From positions 1-64,000 of the forward strand of contig NZ_QGNJ01000012.1 in NCBI RefSeq assembly GCF_003336875.1: a stretch of DNA of 64,000 nt, given 5' to 3'. The DNA comes from Oleisolibacter albus (lineage in GTDB: Bacteria; Pseudomonadota; Alphaproteobacteria; Azospirillales; Azospirillaceae). Both the position numbers and the translations under genes were made by a program. The notes beneath the pieces are model-generated. The model saw only the letters and a program-made list of their open reading frames with translations, made no database searches and was not told the origin of the DNA. Below, piece by piece: positions 35,913 through 45,223 of the stretch (the first letter of the stretch is position 1; each line of letters opens with the position of its first letter).

Positions 35913-38183
35913 TCAGCGGGTGAGCGCGTCATGCGCGGCCATGACGGCGGCCGTCACCAGATCATTGGTCGTCGCCCCCATCTGCACCACCTGCACCGGG
36001 CGGTCGAGACCGAGCAGCAGCGGCCCGATCATGGTGCCGCCACCGAACTTGTGCAGCAGCTTCGACCCGATATTGGCCGCGTGCAGCGCCGGCATGATCA
36101 GGACATTGGCCGGCCCCGACAGACGGCAGAAGGGATAAAGCCGCCGCATCAGCTCATGATCCAACGCCACATCGGCCGACAGTTCCCCATCGAACTCGAA
36201 ATCGGGACGGCGCGCCGCCAGCAGGGCCACGGCCTCGCGCACATGCTGGGCACGGCTGCGCATGGGCTGGCCGAAATTGCTGAAGGACAGGAAGGCGACG
36301 CGCGGCTCATGCCCCATCTGGCGCGCCGCGCGCGCCGCCTGGATGGCAATGTCCACCAGCTGTTCCGGCTCCGGCCGCTCATGCACCGTGGTGTCGGCAA
36401 TGAAGACGGTGCGGCTGCGGGTCGCCAGCACCGACAGGCCGAACACCAGATGATCCGGCTGCGGATCGATGACCCGCTGGATGTCCTCGAAGCTCACGGT
36501 GAAGCTGCGGGTCAGGCCGGTGACCATGGCGTCGGCGTCGCCGCAGGCCACCATGCAGGCGGCAAAGACATTGCGGTTCTGATTGACCATGCGCTGGCAG
36601 TCGCGGTGCAGATGCCCGCGGCGTTGCAGGCGGCCATAGAGAAACTCGGTGTAACGCTCGTTCTGGCGCGACAGCCGGGCATTATGCACTTCCAGCGGCT
36701 CGATCCCGGTCAGCCCCATCTCGGTCATGCGCTCGCCCACCACCTCCTCGCGGGCGACAAGGACAGGCGTGCCGAACCCGGCCTGGCGATAGGCGATGGC
36801 GGCCCGGATCACCACCTCTTCCTCGCCCTCGGCGAAGACAACGCGCTTGGGGGCCGCCTTCACCTTTTCATGGATCAGCTGCAGGCTGTCCGCCGTCGGA
36901 TCGAGACGCAGGCGCAGGCAGCGGCGATAGGCCTCCAGATCGACGATCGGCTTGCGCGCCACCCCCGTCTCCATGGCCGCCTGGGCCACCGCCGCCGGAA
37001 TGGTGACGATCAGGCGGGGATCGAACGGCACCGGGATGATATAGTCCGGCCCGTAGCGCAGCCGCCGGCCGGCATAGGCGGCGCCCACCTCGTCCGGAAC
37101 CTCCTGGCGCGCCAGAGCGGCCAGGGCGCGGGCGGCGGCGATCTTCATGGCGTCGTTGATGGTGCTGGCCCGCACATCCAGCGCGCCGCGGAAGATGTAG
37201 GGAAAGCCCAGGACATTGTTGACCTGGTTGGGGTAGTCGCTGCGGCCGGTCGCCACGATGGCATCCCCGCGCACGGCGCGCACCTCCTCCGGCGTCACTT
37301 CCGGATCGGGATTGGCCAGGGCGAAAATGATGGGGTTGGCCGCCATCGAGCGCACCATGTCGGCCGTGACCGCCCCCTTCACCGACAGGCCGACGAAAAC
37401 GTCGGCGCCCTTCATGGCATCGGCCAGACTGCGGGCCTCGGTGGTGACGGCATGGGCCGACTTCCACTGGTTCATGCCCTCGGACCGGCCCTTGTAGATC
37501 ACGCCCTTGGTGTCGCAGAGCGTGACATTGTCATGGGGGATGCCCATGGCCTTGAACAGTTCGGCACAGGCGATGGCGGCGGCCCCGGCGCCGTTGACGA
37601 CCAGCCGGGCGGACTTGATGTCCCGCCCCGTCAGTTCCAGGGCATTGAACAGGCCAGCGGCGGCGATGATGGCGGTGCCGTGCTGGTCGTCATGGAAGAC
37701 GGGAATGTCCATCAGCTCGCGCAGGCGCTGCTCGATGATGAAGCAGTCCGGCGCCTTGATGTCCTCCAGATTGATGCCGCCGAAGCTGGGGCCGAGATAG
37801 CGCACGGCATTGATGAACTCGTCCACGTCGCGGGTATCGACCTCCAGGTCGATGCCGTCCACGTCGGCGAAGCGCTTGAACAGCACCGCCTTGCCTTCCA
37901 TCACCGGCTTCGAGGCCAGCGCGCCCAGATCCCCCAGCCCCAGCACCGCCGTACCGTTGCTGATCACCGCCACAAGATTGCCCTTGGCCGTGTAGTCATA
38001 GGCCGTGCTGGGGTCCTGGTGGATACGCAGGCAGGGGGCGGCCACGCCGGGCGAGTAGGCCAGGGACAGATCGCGCTGTGTTCCCATCGGCTTGGTGGGC
38101 GTGATCTCCAGCTTGCCCGGCCGACCGCTGCAATGCAGCAGCAACGCTTCTTCATCCGTGACGCGACGATCCTTGCCCGACAT
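35913..38183 (-). CDS. maeB: NADP-dependent malic enzyme with C-terminal phosphotransacetylase-like domain
   Basis: A 756-residue two-domain protein. The N-terminal 430 residues form the malic enzyme: [38 protein letters not shown] (metal and catalytic site) and [16 protein letters not shown] (NAD(P) site). The rest resembles phosphotransacetylase ([19 protein letters not shown] ... [17 protein letters not shown]) but is a regulatory domain that binds acetyl-CoA in MaeB enzymes. It decarboxylates malate to pyruvate with NADPH formation. ATG 38183 is used; TTG at 38192 is possible. It lies upstream of phoR on the same strand, but a 221-base spacer makes co-transcription uncertain. Confidence 0.94.
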   Translation of the reverse strand: MSGKDRRVTDEEALLLHCSGRPGKLEITPTKPMGTQRDLSLAYSPGVAAPCLRIHQDPSTAYDYTAKGNLVAVISNGTAVLGLGDLGALASKPVMEGKAVLFKRFADVDGIDLEVDTRDVDEFINAVRYLGPSFGGINLEDIKAPDCFIIEQRLRELMDIPVFHDDQHGTAIIAAAGLFNALELTGRDIKSARLVVNGAGAAAIACAELFKAMGIPHDNVTLCDTKGVIYKGRSEGMNQWKSAHAVTTEARSLADAMKGADVFVGLSVKGAVTADMVRSMAANPIIFALANPDPEVTPEEVRAVRGDAIVATGRSDYPNQVNNVLGFPYIFRGALDVRASTINDAMKIAAARALAALARQEVPDEVGAAYAGRRLRYGPDYIIPVPFDPRLIVTIPAAVAQAAMETGVARKPIVDLEAYRRCLRLRLDPTADSLQLIHEKVKAAPKRVVFAEGEEEVVIRAAIAYRQAGFGTPVLVAREEVVGERMTEMGLTGIEPLEVHNARLSRQNERYTEFLYGRLQRRGHLHRDCQRMVNQNRNVFAACMVACGDADAMVTGLTRSFTVSFEDIQRVIDPQPDHLVFGLSVLATRSRTVFIADTTVHERPEPEQLVDIAIQAARAARQMGHEPRVAFLSFSNFGQPMRSRAQHVREAVALLAARRPDFEFDGELSADVALDHELMRRLYPFCRLSGPANVLIMPALHAANIGSKLLHKFGGGTMIGPLLLGLDRPVQVVQMGATTNDLVTAAVMAAHDALTR

Positions 38184-38309
38184 ATCCAACAATCCCCTTC
38201 GCCTTGATATGCAACTTTCTTAGCGCTGCATCTTAGCCGACGCCGTCACATCAAGGCCAGTGCCGACACCCCGACCCGTCCCCAGTCCGGAACGGCAGAG
38301 ACGGCACTC

Positions 38310-39197
38310 TCAGGAGGTGGGAGGATTCAGGGCACCCGCCATGGCGGCGGCCCAGCTTCCGGAGGGATCGCTGCTGGCCTGCCATCCCATCATGCCGCCG
38401 AAGCTGCCGATCTCCTGCTGCAGCGGCTGGATGATCCGATGCACAATATCGTCGGGCGGGAGATAGCCGCTGCCCGCATCGTTTGGACCGACAGGCTTGC
38501 CCACGACCACCTTCTCGGCCGGAACGCCGATGGCCATGATCCCCTGGACAGCTCCCTGCGACGGACCGGTGATGTAGCTGGGGTCCTGGAAATCCGGGTT
38601 GTTGTAGTACTGCACATTGAGCCAGGCAATGGCGTCGCCGCATTCCTGCATGATGGTCTTATAGGCATAGTCCCATCCTGAATAGAAATAGGGCGGCTGC
38701 GGAGCGTGGCTGATGATTTTCTTACCCGATGGCAAGGCCCCATAGAGTTTCCGTGTCAGGCCGATCAGGAATTGCGTGCCGTCGAAGGTTGCACCTGCCT
38801 GGAAGGCGCCGCTGTCCTCGAAATCAATGTCGATACCATCCAGGCCGTACTGCTGCACATAACCGACCAACTGACTGACCACATTATCCAGGTCCTCGGA
38901 CATTGCCTGCCAGTCGCTATTGGAACAGGCGCCGCCGCCCAGGGAGAGCAGAACCGCCTTTCCGGCCTGCTGGACCGTGGGAATCTGGGACATGACGGTC
39001 GAGGTCAGGTTGCCATCGAGGACCAGCGTGACGGGCTGACCAGGAATCGTCCCCGACTTCGGCTCGGTGAACGAGAGTATGATCTGGGTGTAGTCGGTGT
39101 CGGCGTAGTTACGCAGGGGAATCGTGTTGGCGTTGTAGTAGATGACGACGCGGGAACCAGCGGCGGGGTTTCCGGGCTGGCGGCTTCCGATCTGCAT
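38310..39197 (-). CDS. Glycoside hydrolase family 18 (chitinase-like) protein without a signal peptide
   Basis: A 295-residue TIM-barrel protein with the GH18 catalytic motif DGIDIDFE (residues 120-127, Glu127 the acid/base), preceded by AVLLSLGGGA (strand 3 motif SxGG) and followed by FYSGWDYAYK and AIAWLNVQYYNN (the later QYYN/MxYD-type motif). The fold and motif predict hydrolysis of beta-1,4-N-acetylglucosamine polymers, perhaps chitin or an exopolysaccharide. The N terminus MQIGSRQPGNPAAGSRVVIYY begins directly at the first barrel strand, with no secretion signal. AAGGAG precedes the ATG at 39197. It has an AT-rich upstream region and is divergent from the nitronate monooxygenase gene. 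Confidence 0.85.
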   Translation of the reverse strand: MQIGSRQPGNPAAGSRVVIYYNANTIPLRNYADTDYTQIILSFTEPKSGTIPGQPVTLVLDGNLTSTVMSQIPTVQQAGKAVLLSLGGGACSNSDWQAMSEDLDNVVSQLVGYVQQYGLDGIDIDFEDSGAFQAGATFDGTQFLIGLTRKLYGALPSGKKIISHAPQPPYFYSGWDYAYKTIMQECGDAIAWLNVQYYNNPDFQDPSYITGPSQGAVQGIMAIGVPAEKVVVGKPVGPNDAGSGYLPPDDIVHRIIQPLQQEIGSFGGMMGWQASSDPSGSWAAAMAGALNPPTS

Positions 39198-39440
39198 GGC
39201 TCGCTCCTTCTGCGGGAAATATAACGATACAATACACCATATAAATGCACAGCCGCTCCACCAAAAAGGCCGCCCGGCGAAGGCAAGGATACGCTGCGGC
39301 CCCAGGCGTCGGGACCTGTCCGGTTTGCGTCCGAACAGTTGCACCCTTCCCCCGCCCCCCGCCTTGGCCTACAAAGCTGTCGATAAGCCGGGCGGTCGTC
39401 TCGGCGGCAGCAACCACTACCCCAGGGAGGTCCCAACCCC

Positions 39441-40409
39441 ATGCCCATACCGACTGTGTTCAAGGGCCGTCTCGCCCTGCCCGTCATCGCCTCGCCCATG
39501 TTCATCGTCAGCTATCCCGAGCTGGTGCTGGCGGAGTGCAAGGCCGGCATCATCGGCACCTTCCCCAGCCTCAATGCCCGGCCGCTGGAGGTGCTGGACG
39601 AATGGCTGGGCCGCATCACCAGCGAGCTGGCCAGCTATGCCGCCGCCAATCCGGACAAGCCTGTGGCGCCCTTCGGCGTCAATCTGATCGTCCACAAGTC
39701 GAACCCGCGGCTGCTGGACGATCTGGCGCTGGTGGTGAAGCACAAGGTTCCGCTGATCATCACCTCCGTCGGCGCACCGACCCAGATCGTGGAGGCGGTA
39801 CACAGCTATGGCGGGCTGGTGTTCCATGATGTGACCAATATCAAGCACGCGAAGAAGGCGCTGGAAGCCGGCGTCGACGGGTTGATCCTGGTCTGCGCCG
39901 GGGCCGGCGGCCATGCCGGGACCCTGTCGCCCTTCGCCCTGCTGCCGGAAGTGCGCCAGTTCTTTGACGGTCCGATCGTGCTGGCCGGGTCCATGTCATC
40001 CGGGGCCGCCATCCGCGCCGCCGAGGCACTGGGCGCGGATTTCGCCTATATGGGCACGCGCTTCATCGCCACCGAGGAAGCCCATGCCAGCCCGGCCTAC
40101 AAGCAGATGATCGTGGATGGCAGCGCCGCCGACATCGTCTATACGCCGGTCTTCAGCGGCATTCCCGGCAACTATCTGGCCCAGAGCGTCGTGGCCAACG
40201 GCATCGATCCGACCCAGATCAGCGCCACCATCGGCCAGCCCAATGTGGCCGACTGGAATGAAGGCTCGGCAAAGAAGGCCTGGAAGGACATCTGGTCGGC
40301 GGGCCAGGGCATCGGCACCATCCACGATGTTCCCACCGTGTCCGATCTGGTGCAGCGGCTTGTGCGTGAATATCAGGCGGCTGCGTCCAAGCCGGTCTTC
40401 GGTCGCTGA
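39441..40409 (+). CDS. Nitronate monooxygenase (2-nitropropane dioxygenase family), FMN-dependent
   Basis: A 322-residue TIM-barrel flavoprotein. FMN-binding and active-site segments are present: LPVIASPMFIVSYPELVLAE, FGVNLIV, ILVCAGAGGHAGTLSPFALL (with the conserved GHAG His) and VLAGSMSSGAAIRAAEALGADFAYMGTRF. It would oxidise propionate-3-nitronate or related alkyl nitronates, a detoxification reaction. AGGGAGG lies about ten bases before the ATG. It stands alone on this strand. Confidence 0.9.
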   Translation: MPIPTVFKGRLALPVIASPMFIVSYPELVLAECKAGIIGTFPSLNARPLEVLDEWLGRITSELASYAAANPDKPVAPFGVNLIVHKSNPRLLDDLALVVKHKVPLIITSVGAPTQIVEAVHSYGGLVFHDVTNIKHAKKALEAGVDGLILVCAGAGGHAGTLSPFALLPEVRQFFDGPIVLAGSMSSGAAIRAAEALGADFAYMGTRFIATEEAHASPAYKQMIVDGSAADIVYTPVFSGIPGNYLAQSVVANGIDPTQISATIGQPNVADWNEGSAKKAWKDIWSAGQGIGTIHDVPTVSDLVQRLVREYQAAASKPVFGR

Positions 40410-40472
40410 TCCGCGGACCGCGGGGAGGACAGCGTTCCTCCCCACACCGCCGGCGGACTCACGATATGAGAC

Positions 40473-40922
40473 TCACGACATGACCAGCAGGGAGGCGATC
40501 AGGACCTCCTGCACCGTGTCGGGACCCAGCACTTGGCGGGCAGCGCGCAGGATGCGCTCCTTGATGGCTTTTGCCCCATCGGAATCGATCCGCCCATTGC
40601 GCGAGACCGGGCTGGCCCAGGCCTCGTCGACGATCCGGCTGAGGATGGCCGGCTGCTGCAGCTTGGCTGCATCGCGCTGCAGCGGGTCTTTCAGGACCAG
40701 ATCCGCTTCGATGCGCGCATAGGCGTAAGGCCCACGCTCCGGCACCGGCAGAACGATGGGCGACAGCCGCATGAAATTGTCGGGCGGGCGCACCGGCTTG
40801 GGCGGCTTCGGTTTCGCCGGCTTCGGCGGCGCCTCGCCATGCCCCTCCTCGGCCAGGGCCTGACCGGACAGAAGCAGCGGGGCGGCCATCAACCCGGCCA
40901 GCAATTGGCGACGATGCAGCAC
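40473..40922 (-). CDS. Secreted protein of unknown function, FliL-like C-terminal half (tentative)
   Basis: A 149-residue protein with an N-terminal signal containing a twin arginine (MLHRRQLLAGLMAAPLLLSGQALA), then a Lys/Pro-rich linker (PPKPAKPKPPKPVRPP) and a domain of about 100 residues: strand AYARIEADLVLKDP, helices and a closing LGPDTVQEVLIASLLVM strand. This strand-helix-helix-strand order recalls the periplasmic domain of FliL, but no flagellar genes are nearby and the similarity is weak. Its start lies four bases after the preceding membrane-protein stop, so they form a two-gene unit. Confidence 0.6.
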   Translation of the reverse strand: MLHRRQLLAGLMAAPLLLSGQALAEEGHGEAPPKPAKPKPPKPVRPPDNFMRLSPIVLPVPERGPYAYARIEADLVLKDPLQRDAAKLQQPAILSRIVDEAWASPVSRNGRIDSDGAKAIKERILRAARQVLGPDTVQEVLIASLLVMS

Positions 40923-40926
40923 CGGC

Positions 40927-41277
40927 TCAATCCTCGGCCGTGGTCAGGCGCTGCCACCGCCACCAGGCGAAGGCAGCCAGAAGCACGGCGAACAGGACGC
41001 TGCCATGCAGCAGCACCAGGACGGCCATGGCGATCAGACAGGACAGGGACGTGATGTCCCAGAGGGGGCGCTGACCCGACCGGACCAGCATGCCGCCAGC
41101 CGCCGCGCTGGCGGCAAGGCCGACCAGCAGGGCCAGAACCACGGCTTCCGCCTGCGCGTCCGGTGGCAGATCCGCCGCCCGCAGCAGGGCCGAGGCCAGG
41201 ATGCCGTCGCCGATGATCTTCAGCGCCACAGGCTGGTACGGGAAGGAAGCCGGATGATCGTGGTCTGACAAACTCAT
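40927..41277 (-). CDS. Small membrane protein of unknown function
   Basis: A 116-residue protein with two or three hydrophobic helices (about 40-60 AVVLALLVGLAASAAAGG, 71-90 ITSLSCLIAMAVLVLLHG and 88-105 VLFAVLLAAFAWW). The N-terminal part (SFPYQPVALKIIGDGILASALL) is polar. Two adjacent ATGs (41280, 41277) are possible starts. It is transcribed just ahead of the putative secreted protein. I do not recognise the family; the upstream frame is open but looks non-coding. Confidence 0.5.
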   Translation of the reverse strand: MSLSDHDHPASFPYQPVALKIIGDGILASALLRAADLPPDAQAEAVVLALLVGLAASAAAGGMLVRSGQRPLWDITSLSCLIAMAVLVLLHGSVLFAVLLAAFAWWRWQRLTTAED

Positions 41278-41666
41278 CATCGTCCAGGATGCAGGGAAGT
41301 ACCTCATACGAAAATATGGCCACGGACCCTCGGCGGGCAACCAGACGGAGGGATACATTGAAACATGGCTGTGGCGGCAAACTGTCTGTACCAGACGGGC
41401 CATGGCATACCACCGCTCGTCTTCGGCTGTATGACGGCTGCCGGCGTGGCCCCGCGGTGACGCACAGGCCGGATGCTCCATCCTCCTCCGCACAGGGGGC
41501 ATGGCCGGGTGTCTGTCCCCCTACCACCCGCCGGTTCCCGTTCGGAGCGGCCGGCTCGTCCCCTTGGACACTCTCTCCCTCGCCTTGGATTCGCCGCGGC
41601 CACTGCCCTACTCTTCCCGGACGGGCCGCGCCGGGCGGCATCCGTGACACCGGGATCGACGCATCC
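41278..41666. other. Intergenic region between divergent genes, no gene supported
   Basis: A long frame is open here in line with the phosphatase gene downstream, but its amino-acid makeup (many Arg, Pro, Ser, Gly, no recognisable motif) looks non-coding. The first 120 bases are less GC-rich and may hold the promoter for the two small genes on the minus strand. An imperfect dyad, CTGTCTGTACCAGACGG, lies near 41383-41400. Confidence 0.45.
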
Positions 41667-42452
41667 GTGATCCGCTTGCGCACCAAACCCCTGCCGCCGC
41701 CTGTCGATTGGCCGTCCATCAATGGACGCCCGGCCCGGATCCCGGCCGGACAGCGCCTCTATGTCATCGGTGACATCCATGGCCGCCTCGACCTGCTGCA
41801 ATGCCTGCTCGACCGCATCCAGGCCGACATGGCGGCCAGCGGCGCAGATCTGCACCACACGCTGATTTTCCTTGGCGACTATGTGGATCGCGGCCCGGAC
41901 AGCAGCGGGGTCCTGTCCCTGCTGTCCGGCGCCCCGCCTCCCGGGTTCGGCGCCGTGCATCTGAAGGGCAACCATGAAGAAGCCATGCTGGCCTTTCTCG
42001 ATGACCCGCAGCAGGGGGAAGACTGGGTGCGGTTCGGCGGACAGACCACTCTGGCCAGCTACGGGATCGTGCGTCCCCCGGCCATGACCGTCAGCAGTTT
42101 CCTGGCCAAAGCCCGGCCGCATCTGGTCCGGACGATCCCCGGTCGGCATCTGGCGTTCCTGCGGGGGCTTCGCACCAGCCTGCGGTTCGGTGACTATCTG
42201 TTCGTCCATGCCGGCATCCGGCCGGGTCTTCCCTTGGCGCAGCAGGACAGCAACGACCTGCTCTGGATCCGGGAGCCCTTCCTGAAATCAGGCACGGACC
42301 ATGGCGTCGTCGTTGTCCATGGCCACACCATCGTCGACAAGCCCGATATCCGGACCAACCGCATCGGCATCGACACCGGCGCCTATGCCACGGGGTGTCT
42401 GACCTGTCTGGTGCTGGAAGGCGCCTCGCACCGGTTCCTGAACAGCGGCTGA
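41667..42452 (+). CDS. PPP-type metallophosphoesterase (serine/threonine phosphatase or Ap4A hydrolase-like)
   Basis: A 261-residue phosphatase with the full set of metal ligands: GDIHGRLDLLQ, GDYVDRGPDSSG, KGNHEEAM and, near the C terminus, VVVHGHTIVDKP. LFVHAGIRPGLP is also conserved. Such bacterial enzymes dephosphorylate proteins or small molecules. The GTG at 41667 is proposed as start because the catalytic domain begins about 30 residues later and the upstream open frame reads as non-coding; this start is uncertain. It lies 124 bases before a hybrid histidine kinase on the same strand. Confidence 0.85.
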   Translation: MIRLRTKPLPPPVDWPSINGRPARIPAGQRLYVIGDIHGRLDLLQCLLDRIQADMAASGADLHHTLIFLGDYVDRGPDSSGVLSLLSGAPPPGFGAVHLKGNHEEAMLAFLDDPQQGEDWVRFGGQTTLASYGIVRPPAMTVSSFLAKARPHLVRTIPGRHLAFLRGLRTSLRFGDYLFVHAGIRPGLPLAQQDSNDLLWIREPFLKSGTDHGVVVVHGHTIVDKPDIRTNRIGIDTGAYATGCLTCLVLEGASHRFLNSG

Positions 42453-42576
42453 TCCCCTGAGGGTTTGCCTTCACCGACCTTTCGCCTCTAAGCTGCCGCC
42501 TCACCGTCGCCGCAGACGACCGGACCATCGGACGGCCGTCTGCCCGGTCCAAATCCCTGTCGAACGGATCCGAACG

Positions 42577-44103
42577 TTGCGGGATCTTCTCCGTACCCTC
42601 CTTGGCTCCTCCGCCGCTGCACCGGGTGGGCCAAGCGGTGACCGCCTGCTGCGGGAGCAGATGGAGAATGCCGCACGCCGGGAGGCGGCCCTGTCCGCCG
42701 CCGCGGCACAGGCCGGGCTTGTCCTGTTCGAGCTGGATTCCCTGCTGCGCCCCCTCTGGGTCCTGGGGCCGGACACGGCGCTTCCGGCAGCGACATCTCC
42801 CGACCGCCGCCGGCTTGACGACGCGGCACAGCAGGTCCTGTCCGCCGGCCAGGAACGGAGCCTGTCCCTGGCACAGGGCCGGCGCGTCGTCTTGAGCCCC
42901 GTGCGTGATGCCGGCGGGGCCGTGACGGGGGTCGCCGGTGTCGTGCTCCCTTCACCGGCCCTGCCGATGGAGACGCCGCCCGCCCCGCGATCGACCCGTC
43001 CTGGACCGGCTTACGGAATGGCGAGCGCGGATATCCTGGCCCGGGCCAACCATGACCTGCGCCAGCCGATCCAGGCCATGCGCCTTTATCTGCACCTGCT
43101 GGAGACGAAGCTGGACAGCCCGCAGCAGCGGGATCTGGCCCAGCGCTTGGGCGAAGCGCTGGAAACCGGTGCGGAACAGTTGAGCGCGGTTCTCGATCTG
43201 GCCTGCCTCGATGCCGGCCGGACCAAGGTGTCGGCCACCAGCGTTCCCCTCGGACCGGCCCTGGCCCGGATCGCCGATGCGCTCCATCCCGATGCCGCGC
43301 GCAAGGGGCTCCGGCTCCGGACCGTGCCGAGCCGGCTCGTGGCCTATACCGACCCGGTTCTGTTGGACCGGATGCTGCGGGCGCTGACAGAGAACGCCGT
43401 CCGTTTCACCCGTGCGGGCCGGGTGTTGCTGGGGGTCCGGCCGATCGGCAACCGGGTTTCCATCCAGGTCTGGGACAGCGGCCCCGGCATCCCGGTCGAG
43501 CGACAGGTCGATATCTTCGAACCGTTCGTCCAGATGACGCCGCCGTACGAGGGGCGCCGGGGCCTCGGCCTGGGCCTGTCCCTGGTGGAACGGACCGCGC
43601 GCCTGCTGGGTGCCGACATCGCCGTCCGCTCCTGGCCGGGCCGGGGCAGCTGCTTCAGTCTGGTGCTGCCCACCACCCCACCGGCGGCCGTAACGGTCCC
43701 CAGCCCGCCCACCGCCATCCCCCCCTTGGCTGGCCGTGTCATCGCTCTGGCCGAGGATGACCGGCTGCAACTGGCCGCGTTGGAAGCGACGGTGCAGGAT
43801 TGGGGATGTGACACCGTGATCGGCGGCAGCCTGCCCGAACTTCTGGCCGCCTTGCGGCAGGCCGGGCGTGCGCCCGATCTCATCATCAGCGATTTCCGCC
43901 TGCCCGGCGGGGAAACCGGCCTGTCCCTGGTCGAAACCCTGCGGCGGGATTATGGGCGGCCCATCGCCGGCCTGCTGCTGACCGGTGATGCCCATCCCGA
44001 CCTCCAGGCCCAGGCCAGGGCGGCAGGCCTGGGCATCCTGCACAAGCCGGTGCATCCCGCCCGCCTGCGCCGTGCGGTGGAGCAGGCGCTGGCCGGCGGG
44101 TGA
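42577..44103 (+). CDS. Hybrid histidine kinase of the HDLRQP type with C-terminal receiver
   Basis: A 508-residue soluble kinase. The N-terminal 145 residues form a small PAS-like region. The H-box is ILARANHDLRQPIQAMRLYL with His159, the HDLRQP variant found in NahK/ErcS-like kinases. The HATPase domain follows (RALTENAVRFT, VWDSGPGIP, GLGLGLSLVERTA) and then a receiver (VIALAEDDRLQLAALE, phospho-acceptor in LIISDFRLPGG, ILHKPVHP). No transmembrane helices are seen, so the signal is cytoplasmic. The TTG at 42577 is the only start that includes the whole frame; ATG 42661, with GGGAG just before it, is a real alternative. No DNA-binding regulator is adjacent. Confidence 0.87.
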   Translation: MRDLLRTLLGSSAAAPGGPSGDRLLREQMENAARREAALSAAAAQAGLVLFELDSLLRPLWVLGPDTALPAATSPDRRRLDDAAQQVLSAGQERSLSLAQGRRVVLSPVRDAGGAVTGVAGVVLPSPALPMETPPAPRSTRPGPAYGMASADILARANHDLRQPIQAMRLYLHLLETKLDSPQQRDLAQRLGEALETGAEQLSAVLDLACLDAGRTKVSATSVPLGPALARIADALHPDAARKGLRLRTVPSRLVAYTDPVLLDRMLRALTENAVRFTRAGRVLLGVRPIGNRVSIQVWDSGPGIPVERQVDIFEPFVQMTPPYEGRRGLGLGLSLVERTARLLGADIAVRSWPGRGSCFSLVLPTTPPAAVTVPSPPTAIPPLAGRVIALAEDDRLQLAALEATVQDWGCDTVIGGSLPELLAALRQAGRAPDLIISDFRLPGGETGLSLVETLRRDYGRPIAGLLLTGDAHPDLQAQARAAGLGILHKPVHPARLRRAVEQALAGG

Positions 44104-44109
44104 CCGCGG

Positions 44110-44595
44110 TCAGTCGCGGAAGTTCACATACTGCAGGGGCTGCTCGATCTTCAGTCCCTTGACCAGGGCGATGGCCGCCTGCAGATCGTCGATCTTCTTG
44201 CCGGTGATCCGCAGCTCGTCCCCCTGGATGGCGGCCTGGACCTTCATCTTGCTGTCCTTGATGGCCTTGACGATCTGCTTCGACAGGGCCTGGTCCAGCC
44301 CCTGCTTGACCTTGACCACCTGACGCAGCGTGCCGCCGGCCGCATTCTCGGCCTTGGCCCAGTCCAGGGCGCCGGGGTCCAGCTTACGGCGGACGAAATA
44401 GGCCTTCAGCATCTCCGTCAGCTGGGTCAGCTTGGTCTGATCCTCGGTCTGGATGGTGATCTCGCCCTCGGCATGGACCAGCGTGCTCTTGGACCCCTTG
44501 AAGTCGAACCGGTTTTCCAGCTCGCGCATGACGCCGTTGACGGCGTTGGTGACCTCGGCCAGGTCGGTTTTGGAGACGATATCGAAGGACGGCAT
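44110..44595 (-). CDS. yajQ: YajQ-family nucleotide-binding protein
   Basis: A 161-residue protein beginning MPSFDIVSKTDLAEVTNAVN, with NRFDFKGSKSTL in the first ferredoxin-like domain and the closing VQAAIQGDELRITGKKIDDLQ, all strongly conserved in YajQ. Members bind nucleotides, and the Xanthomonas homologue binds cyclic di-GMP and acts with a transcription factor. ATG 44595 is standard for the family. Its stop lies six bases from the convergent kinase stop. Confidence 0.94.
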   Translation of the reverse strand: MPSFDIVSKTDLAEVTNAVNGVMRELENRFDFKGSKSTLVHAEGEITIQTEDQTKLTQLTEMLKAYFVRRKLDPGALDWAKAENAAGGTLRQVVKVKQGLDQALSKQIVKAIKDSKMKVQAAIQGDELRITGKKIDDLQAAIALVKGLKIEQPLQYVNFRD

Positions 44596-44747
44596 GGCAA
44601 TCCGTGTCTGCAATCGGAAAGGGAAGGCCCGATCCTAGCACCGTCGGGCCGGGGCGGGGCAAGGGGGGAACCAAGGCCGGAGCACCCGGTTGAGAGGAAC
44701 GCACCCGGGTTCCCCCGGGGACAGCCCGATGCCAGGGAGAGGGATGC

Positions 44748-45170
44748 ATGCAGATCCGGGACATCATGACCAAGGATGTGGAGCTGGTCAGCCCCACCAC
44801 CTCCTTGCAGGAAGCGGCGCGGAAGATGCGTGACGCCGATACCGGCTTCCTGCCGGTCGGGGAGGACGACCGGCTGGTCGGGACGGTCACCGACCGCGAC
44901 ATCACCGTGCGCTGCGTGGCCGAAGGGGCCAATCCGGGCCAGGCCACCGTGCGCGACGCCATGAGCGAGGCGCTGGTCTATGTCTTCGACGACCAGGACA
45001 GTGTCGAAGCCGCCCAGATCATGGCGGAAAAGGCGGTGAAACGCCTGCCCGTGCTGAACCGCGACAAGCGGCTGGTGGGGGTCGTCAGCCTGGGCGACGT
45101 CTCGCAGTCGGACGACGACATTGCCGGCCTGACCCAGAGCGACATCGCCCAGTCCAAACCCAATTCCTGA
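44748..45170 (+). CDS. Two-CBS-domain protein
   Basis: A 140-residue protein consisting of a pair of CBS domains: MQIRDIMTKDVELVSPTT ... GTVTDRDITVR and VRDAMSEALVYVFDD ... GVVSLGDVSQ. Such stand-alone CBS pairs bind adenine nucleotides and act as energy sensors. AGGGAGAGGG sits before the ATG. It is divergent from yajQ and convergent with amn. Confidence 0.9.
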   Translation: MQIRDIMTKDVELVSPTTSLQEAARKMRDADTGFLPVGEDDRLVGTVTDRDITVRCVAEGANPGQATVRDAMSEALVYVFDDQDSVEAAQIMAEKAVKRLPVLNRDKRLVGVVSLGDVSQSDDDIAGLTQSDIAQSKPNS

Positions 45171-45184
45171 AACGGCGGCACCGC

Positions 45185-45210
45185 GGCCGGGGCCTGGAAA
45201 CGCCCCGGCC
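45185..45210. terminator. Stem-loop between the convergent CBS-domain and amn genes
   Basis: A perfect 9-bp stem, GGCCGGGGC (45185-45193) with GCCCCGGCC (45202-45210), and an 8-base loop. It lies 15 bases after the CBS gene stop and 13 before the amn stop. There is no U tract, so bidirectional termination is inferred. Confidence 0.6.
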
Positions 45211-45223
45211 AGGAGCCGGTCGC

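Noticed and set aside
40473-40922. FliL flagellar protein
   Set aside because: Only the secondary-structure order is similar; there is no flagellar neighbourhood and no N-terminal membrane anchor of the FliL kind, so no symbol was assigned.
41289-41666. N-terminal extension of the phosphatase from an upstream ATG
   Set aside because: The extra 126 residues have the composition of non-coding GC-rich DNA and no family member is expected to carry them; GTG 41667 fits better.
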